Shown: positions 17,968 through 27,599 of the stretch, one piece after another
Layout: every line of letters begins with the position of its first letter
Numbering within the stretch: position 1 is the stretch's first letter
Assembly: GCA_002390285.1 (NCBI GenBank)
Contig: DGPB01000001.1
Span: forward strand, 1 to 64,000
DNA: 64,000 nt
Reading direction: 5' to 3'
DNA from: Cellvibrionales bacterium UBA4451
GTDB taxonomy: Bacteria > Pseudomonadota > Gammaproteobacteria > Pseudomonadales > Porticoccaceae
Notes under the pieces: model-generated
Seen by the model: only the letters and a program-made list of their open reading frames with translations
What the model was told of the DNA's origin: nothing
Database searches by the model: none
Translations under genes and position numbers: made by a program

Positions 17968-18990
17968 TCACTTCCCCGAACCTAACATCACACCTATCCA
18001 ACGCGTGTCTTCATCATTTTCCAGTGAAATTTTTACCATAATCGTCAGTGGTATTGAGAGCAGCATGCCCACCGGGCCTAAAACCCACCCCCAAAAAACT
18101 AATGATAGAAAGACAACTAATGGTGATAAATTAAGTCCCTTGCCCATCAAGCGGGGCTCCAACAAATTCCCCACAGAAACATTGACCACTAGATAACCAA
18201 GGGCGACGAGCCCAGCAGGTAAAGGGCCTAACTGAATAAGTGCTAATAAAATTGTAGGTACCGCAGCAATAATAGACCCAACGGTGGGAATAAAATTAAG
18301 CAAAAAAGCGATCAGCCCCCACATCACAGGGTAATCCACACCAAGTATCCATAACCAAATAAAAACCAAAACCCCGGTTAATAGACTTAGAAGTGATTTA
18401 AGACCCAAGTAACTGTGTACGCTTTCTGAAAATCTCGACAGCTCTTGATTGGGGGTTCCTGCGTGATTTCTAGCAAATTGAAATTTTTCACTGAACCCCA
18501 TTTCTTCCGCCAGAATAAAGATCACAGTCAATAAGATCATAAAGGCATTGGTCATCACATTACCGAAAGAAGCCAAGGTATTACCCGCCAATTGCATGAC
18601 AGCACTGGGGTCAAAGCTTTGCTTCATCTGCTCCATATCAAAGCTCATACCGTGATCACTTAACCAATGTAACAGGCCGCCACTCATCTCCTGTAGCCTT
18701 GCCTGATATTCTGGTAAGTTCTGGCGAAAATCATTAATAGAAGAACCCACCAGAACACCAATCAACCACCCTCCCAATACCACTAAGCTGACAATCAGAC
18801 AAATGGCCAATCCACTAGGTACTTTCTTTTTTCTCAACCAAGCCAACAATGGTGAAAAAATCAATGCAATAAATACTGAAAGTAAAAAAGGCACCAGTAT
18901 CGATTCTGCTGACTTAATGCCTGCAACTACAACTACAAATGCCGCGGCAACAAGGAGTCCCCTCGCCATTGGTGAATATCCCTTGCTCAT
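17968..18990 (-). CDS. AI-2E family transporter (PerM/TqsA type)
   Basis: This 340-residue integral membrane protein has about eight hydrophobic segments and the family's C-terminal region (LNFIPTVGSIIAAVPTILLALI, then NLLEPRLMGKGLNLSPLVVFLSL). Family members have been described as AI-2 exporters or Na+/H+ antiporters, so the substrate is open. Its ATG overlaps the stop of the upstream 110-residue gene by 4 bp, so the two are translationally coupled. Confidence 0.88.
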   Translation of the reverse strand: MSKGYSPMARGLLVAAAFVVVVAGIKSAESILVPFLLSVFIALIFSPLLAWLRKKKVPSGLAICLIVSLVVLGGWLIGVLVGSSINDFRQNLPEYQARLQEMSGGLLHWLSDHGMSFDMEQMKQSFDPSAVMQLAGNTLASFGNVMTNAFMILLTVIFILAEEMGFSEKFQFARNHAGTPNQELSRFSESVHSYLGLKSLLSLLTGVLVFIWLWILGVDYPVMWGLIAFLLNFIPTVGSIIAAVPTILLALIQLGPLPAGLVALGYLVVNVSVGNLLEPRLMGKGLNLSPLVVFLSLVFWGWVLGPVGMLLSIPLTIMVKISLENDEDTRWIGVMLGSGK

Positions 18991-19319
18991 TTATTCTCTC
19001 CAATTAATCCTGCCAGTAACTGCTTTACGTCTTCAATTCCTTTTTCCGTCAACAAGTAACCTGAGCCACCGATATATTCATACTCATTGATGTCATCACA
19101 ACACCGACGGATTGCTTCAAGTTGCTCATCATGTCTGATCGGCATTCCCAGAAATACCTGCCAGTCGTTTTCCGTGGCCCGACCTTCCACAACTAACGTC
19201 AGCAACGAGACAAGGTTTTGTTTTTCTAATCGGTATACGGGCGTCCCTACCCGAACAAAGACCAGAAAAATAAGTGCCAGAAAGATAAAGGTAAAAAACA
19301 AGGTCAGTAAAAAATTCAT
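18987..19319 (-). CDS. Hypothetical membrane-anchored protein, 110 aa
   Basis: One N-terminal membrane helix (about residues 3-24) is followed by a cytosolic domain of about 85 residues with a conserved-looking FLGMPIRHDEQLEAIRRCCDDI and a C-terminal helix. I do not recognise a named family. It is coupled by a 4-bp overlap to the AI-2E transporter and lies 42 bp after the HAMP protein, suggesting a three-gene unit. Confidence 0.6.
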   Translation of the reverse strand: MNFLLTLFFTFIFLALIFLVFVRVGTPVYRLEKQNLVSLLTLVVEGRATENDWQVFLGMPIRHDEQLEAIRRCCDDINEYEYIGGSGYLLTEKGIEDVKQLLAGLIGENK

Positions 19320-19361
19320 GGCATCACTATTCGTTAAAGCCCGCTCAATGAAGACGTGTAC

Positions 19362-19859
19362 TTACTCAGTATTGAAAGAAGACAGCTCCTGAGTTAACTG
19401 TGCAAGCAATACCGTACGTTTCTCGCTTTCCTGGTCGGTAAGTTGCTCAATATTCGTGGCAATTTTTCGCACTTCATGCAACCGTTCTTGAAGTACTCCA
19501 ATACAATTATTGATCATGACCGCTTCATTTTGAAAAGCATCCTTTTTTCGTAATCTAACTCTAGCCGTCAGATCACCCTCTGCCAGTTTTTCCATCTGGC
19601 GAACAATCACATAAACAGGGCCAGCAATTTTATGACTGGAGATCAAACTGCCCCACCAAACACCGCCAATCAATATCACTTCTATAATAGCCAACAGCAA
19701 TGTTTGTTTCGTGCTAAACGGAAACCCCTGTGAATTGGGCAATATGCTATTAATCATGATAAACAGGTTAACTAGTAATACCGTAACGGCCACTGCCAAC
19801 AAGGAATACTGGTACTGAAATCCACTATTGATAACGACCGTACTTCGACGGTTATTCAT
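19362..19859 (-). CDS. HAMP-domain membrane protein without output domain
   Basis: Two membrane helices (about 17-40 and 53-72) flank a short periplasmic loop and lead into a HAMP domain (SHKIAGPVYVIVRQMEKLAEGDLTARVRLR), then a coiled-coil tail (ERLHEVRKIATNIEQLTDQ). No kinase, cyclase or chemotaxis signalling domain follows. At 165 residues it resembles stand-alone signalling or regulatory HAMP proteins of unknown role. I use the second ATG (19859), five codons inside the longest frame, because MNNRRS fits better as a cytoplasmic N-terminus. Confidence 0.75.
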   Translation of the reverse strand: MNNRRSTVVINSGFQYQYSLLAVAVTVLLVNLFIMINSILPNSQGFPFSTKQTLLLAIIEVILIGGVWWGSLISSHKIAGPVYVIVRQMEKLAEGDLTARVRLRKKDAFQNEAVMINNCIGVLQERLHEVRKIATNIEQLTDQESEKRTVLLAQLTQELSSFNTE

Positions 19860-19874
19860 TGTCTTTCCCCACAT

Positions 19875-20174
19875 TTTTCCAGCCTAATTCATGTGTCGTT
19901 TGAGGGTGATTATCGAGATAACACAGGGATTTTATCTGTGGGCTCTCTTTCATCACTGGCATCATGAATGTCAGAGCGTAACCCAGACTATTACAACCTT
20001 CCCAGCCGAGCAATGGTTATTCTAGGACATACCGCCCCACAAACTGATCCTACTAAGCTCCAGATAATGGACACTCAGATCACAAATTGTCGTATCGAGC
20101 GTATAAAGTGAGAGCGGCGTTAGTACCGAGCGATCAGAGACATGAGAGCGAGAGCTGGAATCATTAATGAGAAA
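19875..20174. other. Intergenic stretch upstream of the HAMP gene
   Basis: About 300 bp between the HAMP gene and the prfC terminator. It has no open frame of note. A stretch at 20049-20073 read on the minus strand starts TGTCCATTATCTGGAGC, which vaguely resembles insertion-sequence termini, but no partner repeat or transposase was found. It probably contains the promoter of the HAMP/permease unit. Confidence 0.4.
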
Positions 20175-20203
20175 GAGGGCTATCTGCTACCCAGACAGCC
20201 CTC
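20168..20203 (-). terminator. Probable rho-independent terminator of prfC
   Basis: Read on the minus strand, the stem GAGGGCT-(GT)-CTG pairs with CAG-(AT)-AGCCCTC around a short loop (20175-20203). It is followed by CTTTCTC, a weak T-rich tail. It lies about 45 bp after the prfC stop. Confidence 0.65.
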
Positions 20204-20248
20204 CTCTAAATGTGTTTTCACAGAATTATTTACAGGGCCAAATGATCG

Positions 20249-21835
20249 TTAGAGTTCCTTGGTAGACCGAAATTCGATCTCTGGATATCGCTCTTCCGTG
20301 AGCGATAAATTAACTCGAGTCGATGCCAAGTAGGTCAGATGGCCACCGCCATCCAGAGCAACACCATCTGGGACCTTCCGTTTAAGTTCCTCGACTTTCT
20401 TCTGATCATCAGACTCAATCCACCGCGCGGTATAAACATTAACGGCCTCGTACACTGCGTCTACACCGTATTCATCCTTAAGCCGGTACGCAACGACTTC
20501 AAACTGTAACTGCCCCACTGCGCCGACAATAATATCGTTGTTGTTAAGGGGGAAAAACACCTGCGTACTACCCTCTTCTGAAAGCTGTTGGATACCTTTC
20601 TGCAGCTGTTTCATTTTCATAGGGTCACGCAATCGAATCCGCCTAAACATTTCAGGAGCAAAGTGAGGGATTCCGGTAAATTTCAACGCTTCACCGCCAG
20701 TAAACGTATCACCAATTTGAATCGTACCGTGGTTATGCAGCCCGATAATGTCACCGGCCATGGCTTCTTCCACGGTCACTCGCTCACCCGCTTTAAAACC
20801 CACGGCATCGACAATACGCACATCCTTACCTAGGCGCACATGATGCATTTTCATGCCCTTGGTATATTTTCCTGAACAGACGCGCATAAAAGCAATTCGA
20901 TCCCGGTGTTTTGGATCCATATTGGCCTGAATCTTAAATACGAACCCAGAAAACTGTTCCTCGGTGGCAACAACCTCACGCTCCATGGTCGCACGAGGCA
21001 GTGGAGCTGGCGCCCAGTCTACAAAATAATCCAGCATTTCTCGTACGCCGAAATTGGACAACGCGGTACCAAAAAATACGGGCGTCAATTGGCCGGCCAA
21101 AAATAAGTCCATATCAAATTGGTTGGTGGCACCTCGCACCAGCTCTATTTCCTCGCGGATATCATCAACGTAGTAACCTAAAAGCGCCGTGGCCTCATCG
21201 GAATCCAGCCCTTTTATCTGGATATCATCAGGGATGGTATGCCCCTTTCCCTGCTGGAAAACATGGATGGTATCGGTATAGAAGTTGTAAACGCCCTTGA
21301 ACTCCTTGCCGCTTTCAATCGGCCAATTGATGGGCGCTCCAGCAATATCTAATACCGCTTCAATTTCGTCCAGTAGCTCTACAGGATTACGGATATCACG
21401 ATCCATTTTATTGACAAAGGAAATGATCGGGGTATCCCGTAAGCGGCACACTTCCATTAGCTTGACGGTACGTTTTTCCACACCCTTAGCCCCATCAATC
21501 ACCATCAACGCCGAATCTACAGCCGTGAGTGTTCGGTAGGTATCTTCCGAGAAATCCTCGTGCCCTGGGGTATCAAGCAAATTGACCATTCGGTCTTTAT
21601 AGGGAAATTGCATAACGGAAGAAGTAACCGAAATACCACGCTCTTGTTCCATTTGCATCCAGTCAGAAGTGGCATGACGGTCACTTTTCTTACCCTTTAC
21701 CGTCCCCGCCACCTGAATAAGGTTGCCGAATAAGAGTAACTTTTCAGTAATAGTCGTTTTACCGGCATCCGGGTGAGAGATGATAGCGAATGTTCGTCTC
21801 TTATTGATTTCGTTAATAAAATTGGCGTCAGCCAT
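20249..21835 (-). CDS. prfC: Peptide chain release factor 3 (RF3)
   Basis: RF3 is the translational GTPase that recycles RF1/RF2 from terminated ribosomes. The G domain carries the P loop SHPDAGKTTITEKLLLFG, switch II DTPGHEDFSEDTYR and FVNKMDRD, followed by the EF-G-like domains II and III. The 528-residue length equals the usual size. It starts with ATG at 21835 and is a single gene with its own terminator. Confidence 0.96.
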   Translation of the reverse strand: MADANFINEINKRRTFAIISHPDAGKTTITEKLLLFGNLIQVAGTVKGKKSDRHATSDWMQMEQERGISVTSSVMQFPYKDRMVNLLDTPGHEDFSEDTYRTLTAVDSALMVIDGAKGVEKRTVKLMEVCRLRDTPIISFVNKMDRDIRNPVELLDEIEAVLDIAGAPINWPIESGKEFKGVYNFYTDTIHVFQQGKGHTIPDDIQIKGLDSDEATALLGYYVDDIREEIELVRGATNQFDMDLFLAGQLTPVFFGTALSNFGVREMLDYFVDWAPAPLPRATMEREVVATEEQFSGFVFKIQANMDPKHRDRIAFMRVCSGKYTKGMKMHHVRLGKDVRIVDAVGFKAGERVTVEEAMAGDIIGLHNHGTIQIGDTFTGGEALKFTGIPHFAPEMFRRIRLRDPMKMKQLQKGIQQLSEEGSTQVFFPLNNNDIIVGAVGQLQFEVVAYRLKDEYGVDAVYEAVNVYTARWIESDDQKKVEELKRKVPDGVALDGGGHLTYLASTRVNLSLTEERYPEIEFRSTKEL

Positions 21836-22063
21836 TGTTTCTGATTCCCGGTCTATACCGCTACTGATACTGGTGAGGTTTACTGACCAAACATTATTTT
21901 CATAATGGGCACAGCAAAAAGGACGCCATTATACAGCTAGGAGTGAATGTATTTCAGCTGACTTATTTTGGCCTGCTGGTGCAAAGGATGCGGGGGCTTC
22001 AATGTTAGGACAACGGTAGGTAGGGAAACAAGCCTAGACGCCATACGTAGGGGTCTATGATGG

Positions 22064-23329
22064 TCAGGCCCTAGCCATATGCTCAAGTTCATCTCTGAAG
22101 CCTGGGTGCGCAATGGCAATCAATCGCTCTCTTCGCTCACTAAGACTCAAACCATGTAGATATGCCACACCATATTCAGTCACCACATAATCCACCTGTG
22201 CACGAGATGTAACGACGCCAGCCCCTTGGGATAGATAAGGCACAATTCGTGAGCACTGACCCGACAAGGCCGTGGAAGGAAGCGCAATGATTGAACGCCC
22301 CCCCTCAGACAACTGCGATCCGGTAACAAAATCCACTTGTCCGCCAAAACCGGAATAGACTTTGTCACCGATGGAATCTGCACAAACTTGACCCGTAAGG
22401 TCAATCTGAATGGCGCTATTGATAGAGACAACTTGAGGATTCTTACGAATCACTGCCGGGTTATTAACGTATTCGATATCGAGAAATGCCACTTCAGGAT
22501 TATCATCCACAAAATCATAAAGCGCCTTTGATCCCTGCACGAAACCCGTGACAACTTTACCCCGGTGCACCACCTTCCGAGAATTATCAATGACCCCAGA
22601 TTCGATCAATGGCGGCACTCCACTGGAAAACATTTCCGTGTGAACACCAAGGTGCTGATGCCCTGATAGATTTAAAAGTACGGCATCGGGAATACCCCCA
22701 ATACCCATTTGCAAGCAGTCTCCATCTCGTATCAGAGATGCCACATGGCCGCCAATTTTCCCAAATACTTCCGAGGGTTCCGTAGGTTCAAAATTTGGAA
22801 TTTCGCTGTCAATTTCCACGGCATAATCAATCGACTTCAGAGGAATCATGGCATCGCCATGGGTCCGGGGCATATTTGGATTAATTTGAGCAATAATTAT
22901 TTTTGCCACGCCACAGGCAGCCAATGTTGCCTCAACAGAGACCCCCAGAGAGCAGTTGCCATGATTGTCCGGAGGGGAAACCTGTATCAAGGCAACATCA
23001 ATGGGCTGCCTGCCACTACGAAATAGCTTTGGAATTTCAGATAGAAAAATAGGAACGTAATCGGCCTGACCTGTATTAACCAGTTTTCGGGTACTATGAC
23101 TAACGAAGTAACAACGATTGCGAAGATGCCCCTGCAGATGAGGCTGGCATACTGCTTCAGCATGTTCAAGATGAAGCTGCAATAATTCTACATTTTCTAG
23201 ATCGACCACATGTTTAGCTAATGCTTCCAACATCTTGTAAGGTGTTGCCGCCATAGAGTGACACCAAATTCGATCGCCCGATTTGATATGTGCAACTGCC
23301 TCTTGAGCCGTCGAATAAACTACTGCCAT
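22064..23329 (-). CDS. Acetyl-CoA hydrolase/transferase family protein
   Basis: This CoA-transferase family I protein (421 residues) is close to 4-hydroxybutyrate or acetyl-CoA transferases. It shows LQMGIGGIPDAVLLNLSGHQ, the FGGQVDFVTGSQLSEGGRSIIALPST block and the VVTEYGVAYLHGLSLSER C-terminal motif. The expected reaction is CoA exchange between short-chain acyl-CoAs and free acids. The start at 23329 (MAVVYST) is preferred over the longer frame because GGAG lies seven bases upstream. Substrate is not predictable. Confidence 0.87.
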   Translation of the reverse strand: MAVVYSTAQEAVAHIKSGDRIWCHSMAATPYKMLEALAKHVVDLENVELLQLHLEHAEAVCQPHLQGHLRNRCYFVSHSTRKLVNTGQADYVPIFLSEIPKLFRSGRQPIDVALIQVSPPDNHGNCSLGVSVEATLAACGVAKIIIAQINPNMPRTHGDAMIPLKSIDYAVEIDSEIPNFEPTEPSEVFGKIGGHVASLIRDGDCLQMGIGGIPDAVLLNLSGHQHLGVHTEMFSSGVPPLIESGVIDNSRKVVHRGKVVTGFVQGSKALYDFVDDNPEVAFLDIEYVNNPAVIRKNPQVVSINSAIQIDLTGQVCADSIGDKVYSGFGGQVDFVTGSQLSEGGRSIIALPSTALSGQCSRIVPYLSQGAGVVTSRAQVDYVVTEYGVAYLHGLSLSERRERLIAIAHPGFRDELEHMARA

Positions 23330-23599
23330 TACCCTGCTCCAATCATATTTCAATGAATTGTATATGCTGACTATTTTGAGTGCGCGATATTAAATTTTTG
23401 TGAAATCTTATGATTTGATCTAAAACAGGAAATTGCTCTAGCTGTCAGCAAGAATTTACTGCAATCGTATACACAACCTAAACGTTAGCGCCGAAGAGTA
23501 AGTCCCTGCGACGGAGGGGTGCGACATTTTGTCACATCCTCAAAACCGCCGTAGAACAGTAGAATTGCGTTTCTCAATCCCCTACTGGACATCTTCCCC

Positions 23600-25690
23600 T
23601 TGAAAAGCAGCTCTTTGAAAACCACCTCTGCACTGGCTTCGCTGTTAATCACCGCTCTGGCATCCACGGCTTATGCCGACCATAGCCATATCGAAGAGAT
23701 AAGTGTCACGAGCCAGCGACTCTCCCCTACCGCCCCCATGATAATCTCCCCCGCAGAGGAACCCGTTATTGATACCGCAGCACTACTGAAAAGGGTGCCA
23801 GGAGCAAATATCAATAGTAATGGCATTCTCTCCGGTATTGCTCAGTACAGAGGTCTATACGGTGATCGAGTGAGTGTTCATATTGATCATTCACCCAGTC
23901 TGACAGGTGGCCCTAATGCGATGGACACACCGCTGTCCTACACACCACCGATGCTGCTTAAATCTCTTGAGGTTCATCGAGGTATTGTCCCCGTCAGCAT
24001 CGCGCAAGAGAGTATCGGCGGTCATATCACAGCCAAGCTAGATCGTGGTGAATTTACTGACCAAGACGAGCTCACACTTTCTGGCGGAGTCTCAAACCGC
24101 TTTAATAGCAATAGTGGTGGATTCAGTAATGCCGTTAAATCGGTATTGTCCAATAAAAATCACAAGCTGTCCCTGTTAGCCAGCCACGATGAAGGTGATG
24201 ACACTCGCATTGGTGACGACGATAAACTTGGCGGCACCCAGTATCGACGTAGCCGCTACGACCTGAGCTATGGATGGCAAAATGATACGACAGGGTTAGA
24301 CCTCTATGTAGGGAAACTGGATACACGAGATACTGGTACTCCCGCTCTACCAATGGATATTAAATATATCGACAGCGATATGGCCGGGGCAGATTTGAGT
24401 AAAACGTTTGGTGATGTTGTGGTATCTGGACACTTGTCCTACAACCATGTGAGTCATGCCATGGACAATTTCTCTCAACGTCCAGAACCAATACCCATGC
24501 AATTTCGTCGAAATAAAGCCACGGCACACAATACAGCCTGGTCGCTAGACGCCAAATGGCCCCTGTCATTAGGTGAAGGCTCTAATGGTTTCCTCTCGGT
24601 TGGTACAGATGGCAATCTAACCGTACATAACGCAACCATTACCAATCCAAATAACACCATGTTTACTGTGAATAATTTTGAGGACGCTGAACGAGATGCT
24701 CTTGGCATTTTCACTGAGTGGGAAGGCATCGTAGGCACTTGGCAGGTGCAAAGTGGCATCCGCTACACTCGTGTCAGCATGGATAGCGACCCTGTTTCTG
24801 CAACGGGTATGATGGGTATGAATGCCAACCTTCTCGCGAAGACCTTTAATAGTGATGATCTCGACAAGGATTATCACAATATTGATCTGGCATTTAATGC
24901 CAGCAGAGTACTGAGCAGTAGCACCATCTTCAATGTAGGGCTGGGCCGTAAAAACCGTGCACCGTCCTATCAGGAACGCTATCTGTGGCTCCCTCTTCCC
25001 GCCTCTGGTGGTTTGGCCGACGGCCGTAGTTATATCGGCAATCTAGATCTCGATAGCGAAACCGCTTACGAAATTACCACAGGTCTTGAATGGGATTCAG
25101 GACGTGCCTGGGCAACCCCCCAGATATTTTATCGCCATATAGATGACTACATTCAAGGTGTACCGGCTACCAGTATGCTGGCAAATATGGTCAGCACCAT
25201 GATGAGCGGTAAAATGGCTCTGATGTTCGACAATATCGACGCCAAAATGTATGGCCTTGATATGGGCTACGGTTATGTTCTTTCTGGAAGCTTTAGCTTG
25301 GTTGGCTCTCTGAGCTATGTACGCGGTAGGCGCGATGATAGTAGTGACAATCTCTACCGAATCGCACCACTGAATAATCAGCTGGCTCTACAATATGAGA
25401 AAAATGAGCTGAGGCTGAAAATAGAATCGGTTCTCTACGCCAAACAAAACAAAGTCTCTGAATTCAACCAAGAAGAGGAAACCTCAGGCTACGGGACTAT
25501 CAACCTGACGGGTAATTATCAATTAACGCCAAAACTGTCCATTTCTGGCGGTCTAGAGAACCTGTTAGACCACCGCTACGAAAACCATCTAGCGGGCTAT
25601 AACCGAAATAGTGATAGCGATATTGCTGTTGGAGATCGACTTGCCGGATCGGGAAGAAATATTTTTGTCGCTTTAGCCCTAAACTGGTAA
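23600..25690 (+). CDS. TonB-dependent outer-membrane receptor, OprC/NosA-like (putative copper)
   Basis: A signal peptide (cleavage after AYA, about residue 26) is followed by a plug domain (VIDTAALLKRVPGANI, YRGLYGDRVSVHID) and a 22-strand-type barrel ending in NLLDHRYENHLAGYN and ALALNW. The overall pattern resembles the TonB-dependent copper receptor family. From memory, P. aeruginosa OprC binds copper through CxxxM and HxM. Here HAM is present in YNHVSHAMDN and the Met in GGPNAMD, but the Cys is Gly. The protein also has Met-rich stretches (MGMMGM; MVSTMMSGKM). Start is TTG at 23600; no strong ribosome site is visible. It sits 25 bp before a RegB-type kinase, suggesting a shared transcript. 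Confidence 0.85.
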   Translation: MKSSSLKTTSALASLLITALASTAYADHSHIEEISVTSQRLSPTAPMIISPAEEPVIDTAALLKRVPGANINSNGILSGIAQYRGLYGDRVSVHIDHSPSLTGGPNAMDTPLSYTPPMLLKSLEVHRGIVPVSIAQESIGGHITAKLDRGEFTDQDELTLSGGVSNRFNSNSGGFSNAVKSVLSNKNHKLSLLASHDEGDDTRIGDDDKLGGTQYRRSRYDLSYGWQNDTTGLDLYVGKLDTRDTGTPALPMDIKYIDSDMAGADLSKTFGDVVVSGHLSYNHVSHAMDNFSQRPEPIPMQFRRNKATAHNTAWSLDAKWPLSLGEGSNGFLSVGTDGNLTVHNATITNPNNTMFTVNNFEDAERDALGIFTEWEGIVGTWQVQSGIRYTRVSMDSDPVSATGMMGMNANLLAKTFNSDDLDKDYHNIDLAFNASRVLSSSTIFNVGLGRKNRAPSYQERYLWLPLPASGGLADGRSYIGNLDLDSETAYEITTGLEWDSGRAWATPQIFYRHIDDYIQGVPATSMLANMVSTMMSGKMALMFDNIDAKMYGLDMGYGYVLSGSFSLVGSLSYVRGRRDDSSDNLYRIAPLNNQLALQYEKNELRLKIESVLYAKQNKVSEFNQEEETSGYGTINLTGNYQLTPKLSISGGLENLLDHRYENHLAGYNRNSDSDIAVGDRLAGSGRNIFVALALNW

Positions 25691-25715
25691 CAGGTTCATC
25701 TGATACCATGATGAC

Positions 25716-27014
25716 ATGGGAATATATGGCTCTTTAACTATCTCAGCAGCAAGGCAAAATCTTCGCCAGCTGAGCATCATCAGGAACATCGCTCTTGGGG
25801 GCCAATTATTTGCCCTTCTTTTTTTTAGCCAGATTCAAGATATTGGTTTACCCGTTACCACACTGAGTATTGTGCTGGCTCTCTATGGTCTGGTCATTGT
25901 CACCACGTGGTGGCGCTCTTTTCAAAGCCCGGCAATTACTGAGCTTGAATTCTTCAGCCACTTATTACTTGATATTCTGTTCTTTACAGCCTTACTGTAT
26001 TTTAGTGGCGGCGCCTCCAATCCTTTTGTCTCATACTATCTCGTGCCTATCAGTATCGCGGCGACCACACTGCCCTTACGCTATACATGGAGTATTGCTC
26101 TGCTATCGCTGGGCGCCTACAGCTGGTTATTAGTGAATTACCTTCCTATCCCGGCACTATCGCCTGCACTTGAACAGGGGGACCACCACGACAGCAGTAA
26201 CAATTTGCACATTCTGGGTATGTGGTGCAATTTTGTAGTGAGCGCCCTATTGATTACCTACTTTGTTACCCGCATGGCCAGCACGCTTAAAGAACAGGAA
26301 ATAAAGTTGGCTCAGCAGCGGGAAGATCAACTCAGGGACGAACAGGTCATAGGTATTGGCACACTCGCTGCAGGGACAGCACACGAACTAGGCACGCCGC
26401 TCAACACCATGAAAATTTTGGTGGACGAGATGAGAGATGAAATTCAGGATGAAAAATCGGATTTTGATGAAGACCTGTCCATTCTGCAACAACAAATCGA
26501 ACAATGTCGTACCACGCTTAAACAATTGGTTGTTACCGCAGAAGCATCAACGGACGGTCTGGAAATCAAACCCATCAGGGAATATTTCGGAAAGCTGCTG
26601 GAACGCTGGCAAGTCATGCGTCCAAAAATACAGGCTAATATTCACTACTCGGACAATCTTCCTGAGGGCAATACATGCTTTCACTCCACCATCGCTCAAT
26701 CACTAACCAACCTGCTAAACAACGCCGCAGATGCTAGCCCTGAACGGATTGAGGTGGCGTTATCTTGGGACACAAAAATAGTAGAGCTGAGTATTCGAGA
26801 TTACGGTGAGGGCATCACGCCGAAGCAACGCGAAACACTGGGCAAACCGTTTAATTCAGAAAAACCTGATGGCATGGGGCTGGGGCTATTTTTAACTCAG
26901 GCATCCATCAATCGCTACGGTGGAGAAGTCACTATCCGGCCTGCCAGTGGACGGGGAACCCTTACCCAAGTGTTGCTTCCACTAACAAATGATCTGGAAG
27001 TACCTCTGCCATGA
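25716..27014 (+). CDS. regB: RegB/PrrB/ActS-type redox sensor histidine kinase
   Basis: The 432-residue kinase has about six N-terminal membrane helices. It carries the RegB quinone-binding heptapeptide GGASNPF (98-104), an H-box AAGTAHELGTPLNTM (His223) and an ATPase domain with LTNLLNNAADASPE and GMGLGLFL. Cys264 in IEQCRTTLKQL lies 41 residues after the His, matching the redox-active cysteine known in Rhodobacter RegB. It therefore probably senses the ubiquinone pool and redox state. It overlaps the response regulator by 4 bp (ATGA). Confidence 0.92.
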   Translation: MGIYGSLTISAARQNLRQLSIIRNIALGGQLFALLFFSQIQDIGLPVTTLSIVLALYGLVIVTTWWRSFQSPAITELEFFSHLLLDILFFTALLYFSGGASNPFVSYYLVPISIAATTLPLRYTWSIALLSLGAYSWLLVNYLPIPALSPALEQGDHHDSSNNLHILGMWCNFVVSALLITYFVTRMASTLKEQEIKLAQQREDQLRDEQVIGIGTLAAGTAHELGTPLNTMKILVDEMRDEIQDEKSDFDEDLSILQQQIEQCRTTLKQLVVTAEASTDGLEIKPIREYFGKLLERWQVMRPKIQANIHYSDNLPEGNTCFHSTIAQSLTNLLNNAADASPERIEVALSWDTKIVELSIRDYGEGITPKQRETLGKPFNSEKPDGMGLGLFLTQASINRYGGEVTIRPASGRGTLTQVLLPLTNDLEVPLP

Positions 27015-27550
27015 ATCAGAAAACTCTATTAATTGTTGATGATGATTATACTTTTTCCAGTATTCTTGGCAGAGCTCTGACGCGCCGTGGGTATCAGGTA
27101 TTCACAGCAGCAGCAGCAGCAGCAGCTGTTGAACTCTGCAAACAATACCAACCTCAACAAGCCCTCGTTGATCTCAAACTTGAATCAGAATCTGGGTTGA
27201 ATTTACTACCTCAGCTTAAAGCGGCTAACCCAGATATTCAAATGCTAGTCCTAACTGGCTACTCTAGTATTTCCACTGCAGTGCAAGCCATCAAAATGGG
27301 TGCTGTAAATTATTTATGCAAACCCACAGGTGTGGACGATATTTTAGCGGCCTTCGACAACACCAGACCCAACCCCCACATAGCTATTAAGGAAACCCCA
27401 CTCTCCGTGGATCGGCTAGAATGGGAACATATTCAAATGATATTGGCAGCAAATAATGGTAATGTTTCCGCAACATCAAGAAGTTTAGGCATGCATCGTA
27501 GGACATTACAACGCAAACTACTTAAACGGCCGGTTAAAGAGCAGCTCTAA
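27011..27550 (+). CDS. regA: RegA/PrrA/ActR-type response regulator
   Basis: The receiver domain has the acidic pocket at Asp10-Asp12, a probable phosphorylation site Asp54 (ALVDLKLE) and the lysine in LCKPT. The C-terminus is the Fis-type helix-turn-helix typical of RegA (NNGNVSATSRSLGMHRRTLQRKL). At 179 residues it is the expected size. RegA proteins control respiration, redox-linked carbon or nitrogen genes. Here a TonB receptor precedes the pair, so it may be among the targets (inference). A run of seven alanines (33-39) in the receiver is encoded by a CAG-type repeat. Confidence 0.92.
   Translation: MNQKTLLIVDDDYTFSSILGRALTRRGYQVFTAAAAAAAVELCKQYQPQQALVDLKLESESGLNLLPQLKAANPDIQMLVLTGYSSISTAVQAIKMGAVNYLCKPTGVDDILAAFDNTRPNPHIAIKETPLSVDRLEWEHIQMILAANNGNVSATSRSLGMHRRTLQRKLLKRPVKEQL
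27105..27125 (+). repeat. (CAG)7 trinucleotide repeat in regA
   Basis: Seven perfect CAG units read in frame as GCA codons and encode most of an alanine run in the receiver domain. Slippage by whole units would change the alanine count but keep the frame. Confidence 0.9.
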
Positions 27551-27599
27551 GCAACATGCAAAAACGTCTAATGAATATTTTTTGATAAGGTATGATGAC

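Noticed and set aside
20049..20073. TGTCCATTATCTGGAGC-type sequence resembling an insertion-sequence end
   Set aside because: No matching inverted repeat, target duplication or transposase remnant nearby.
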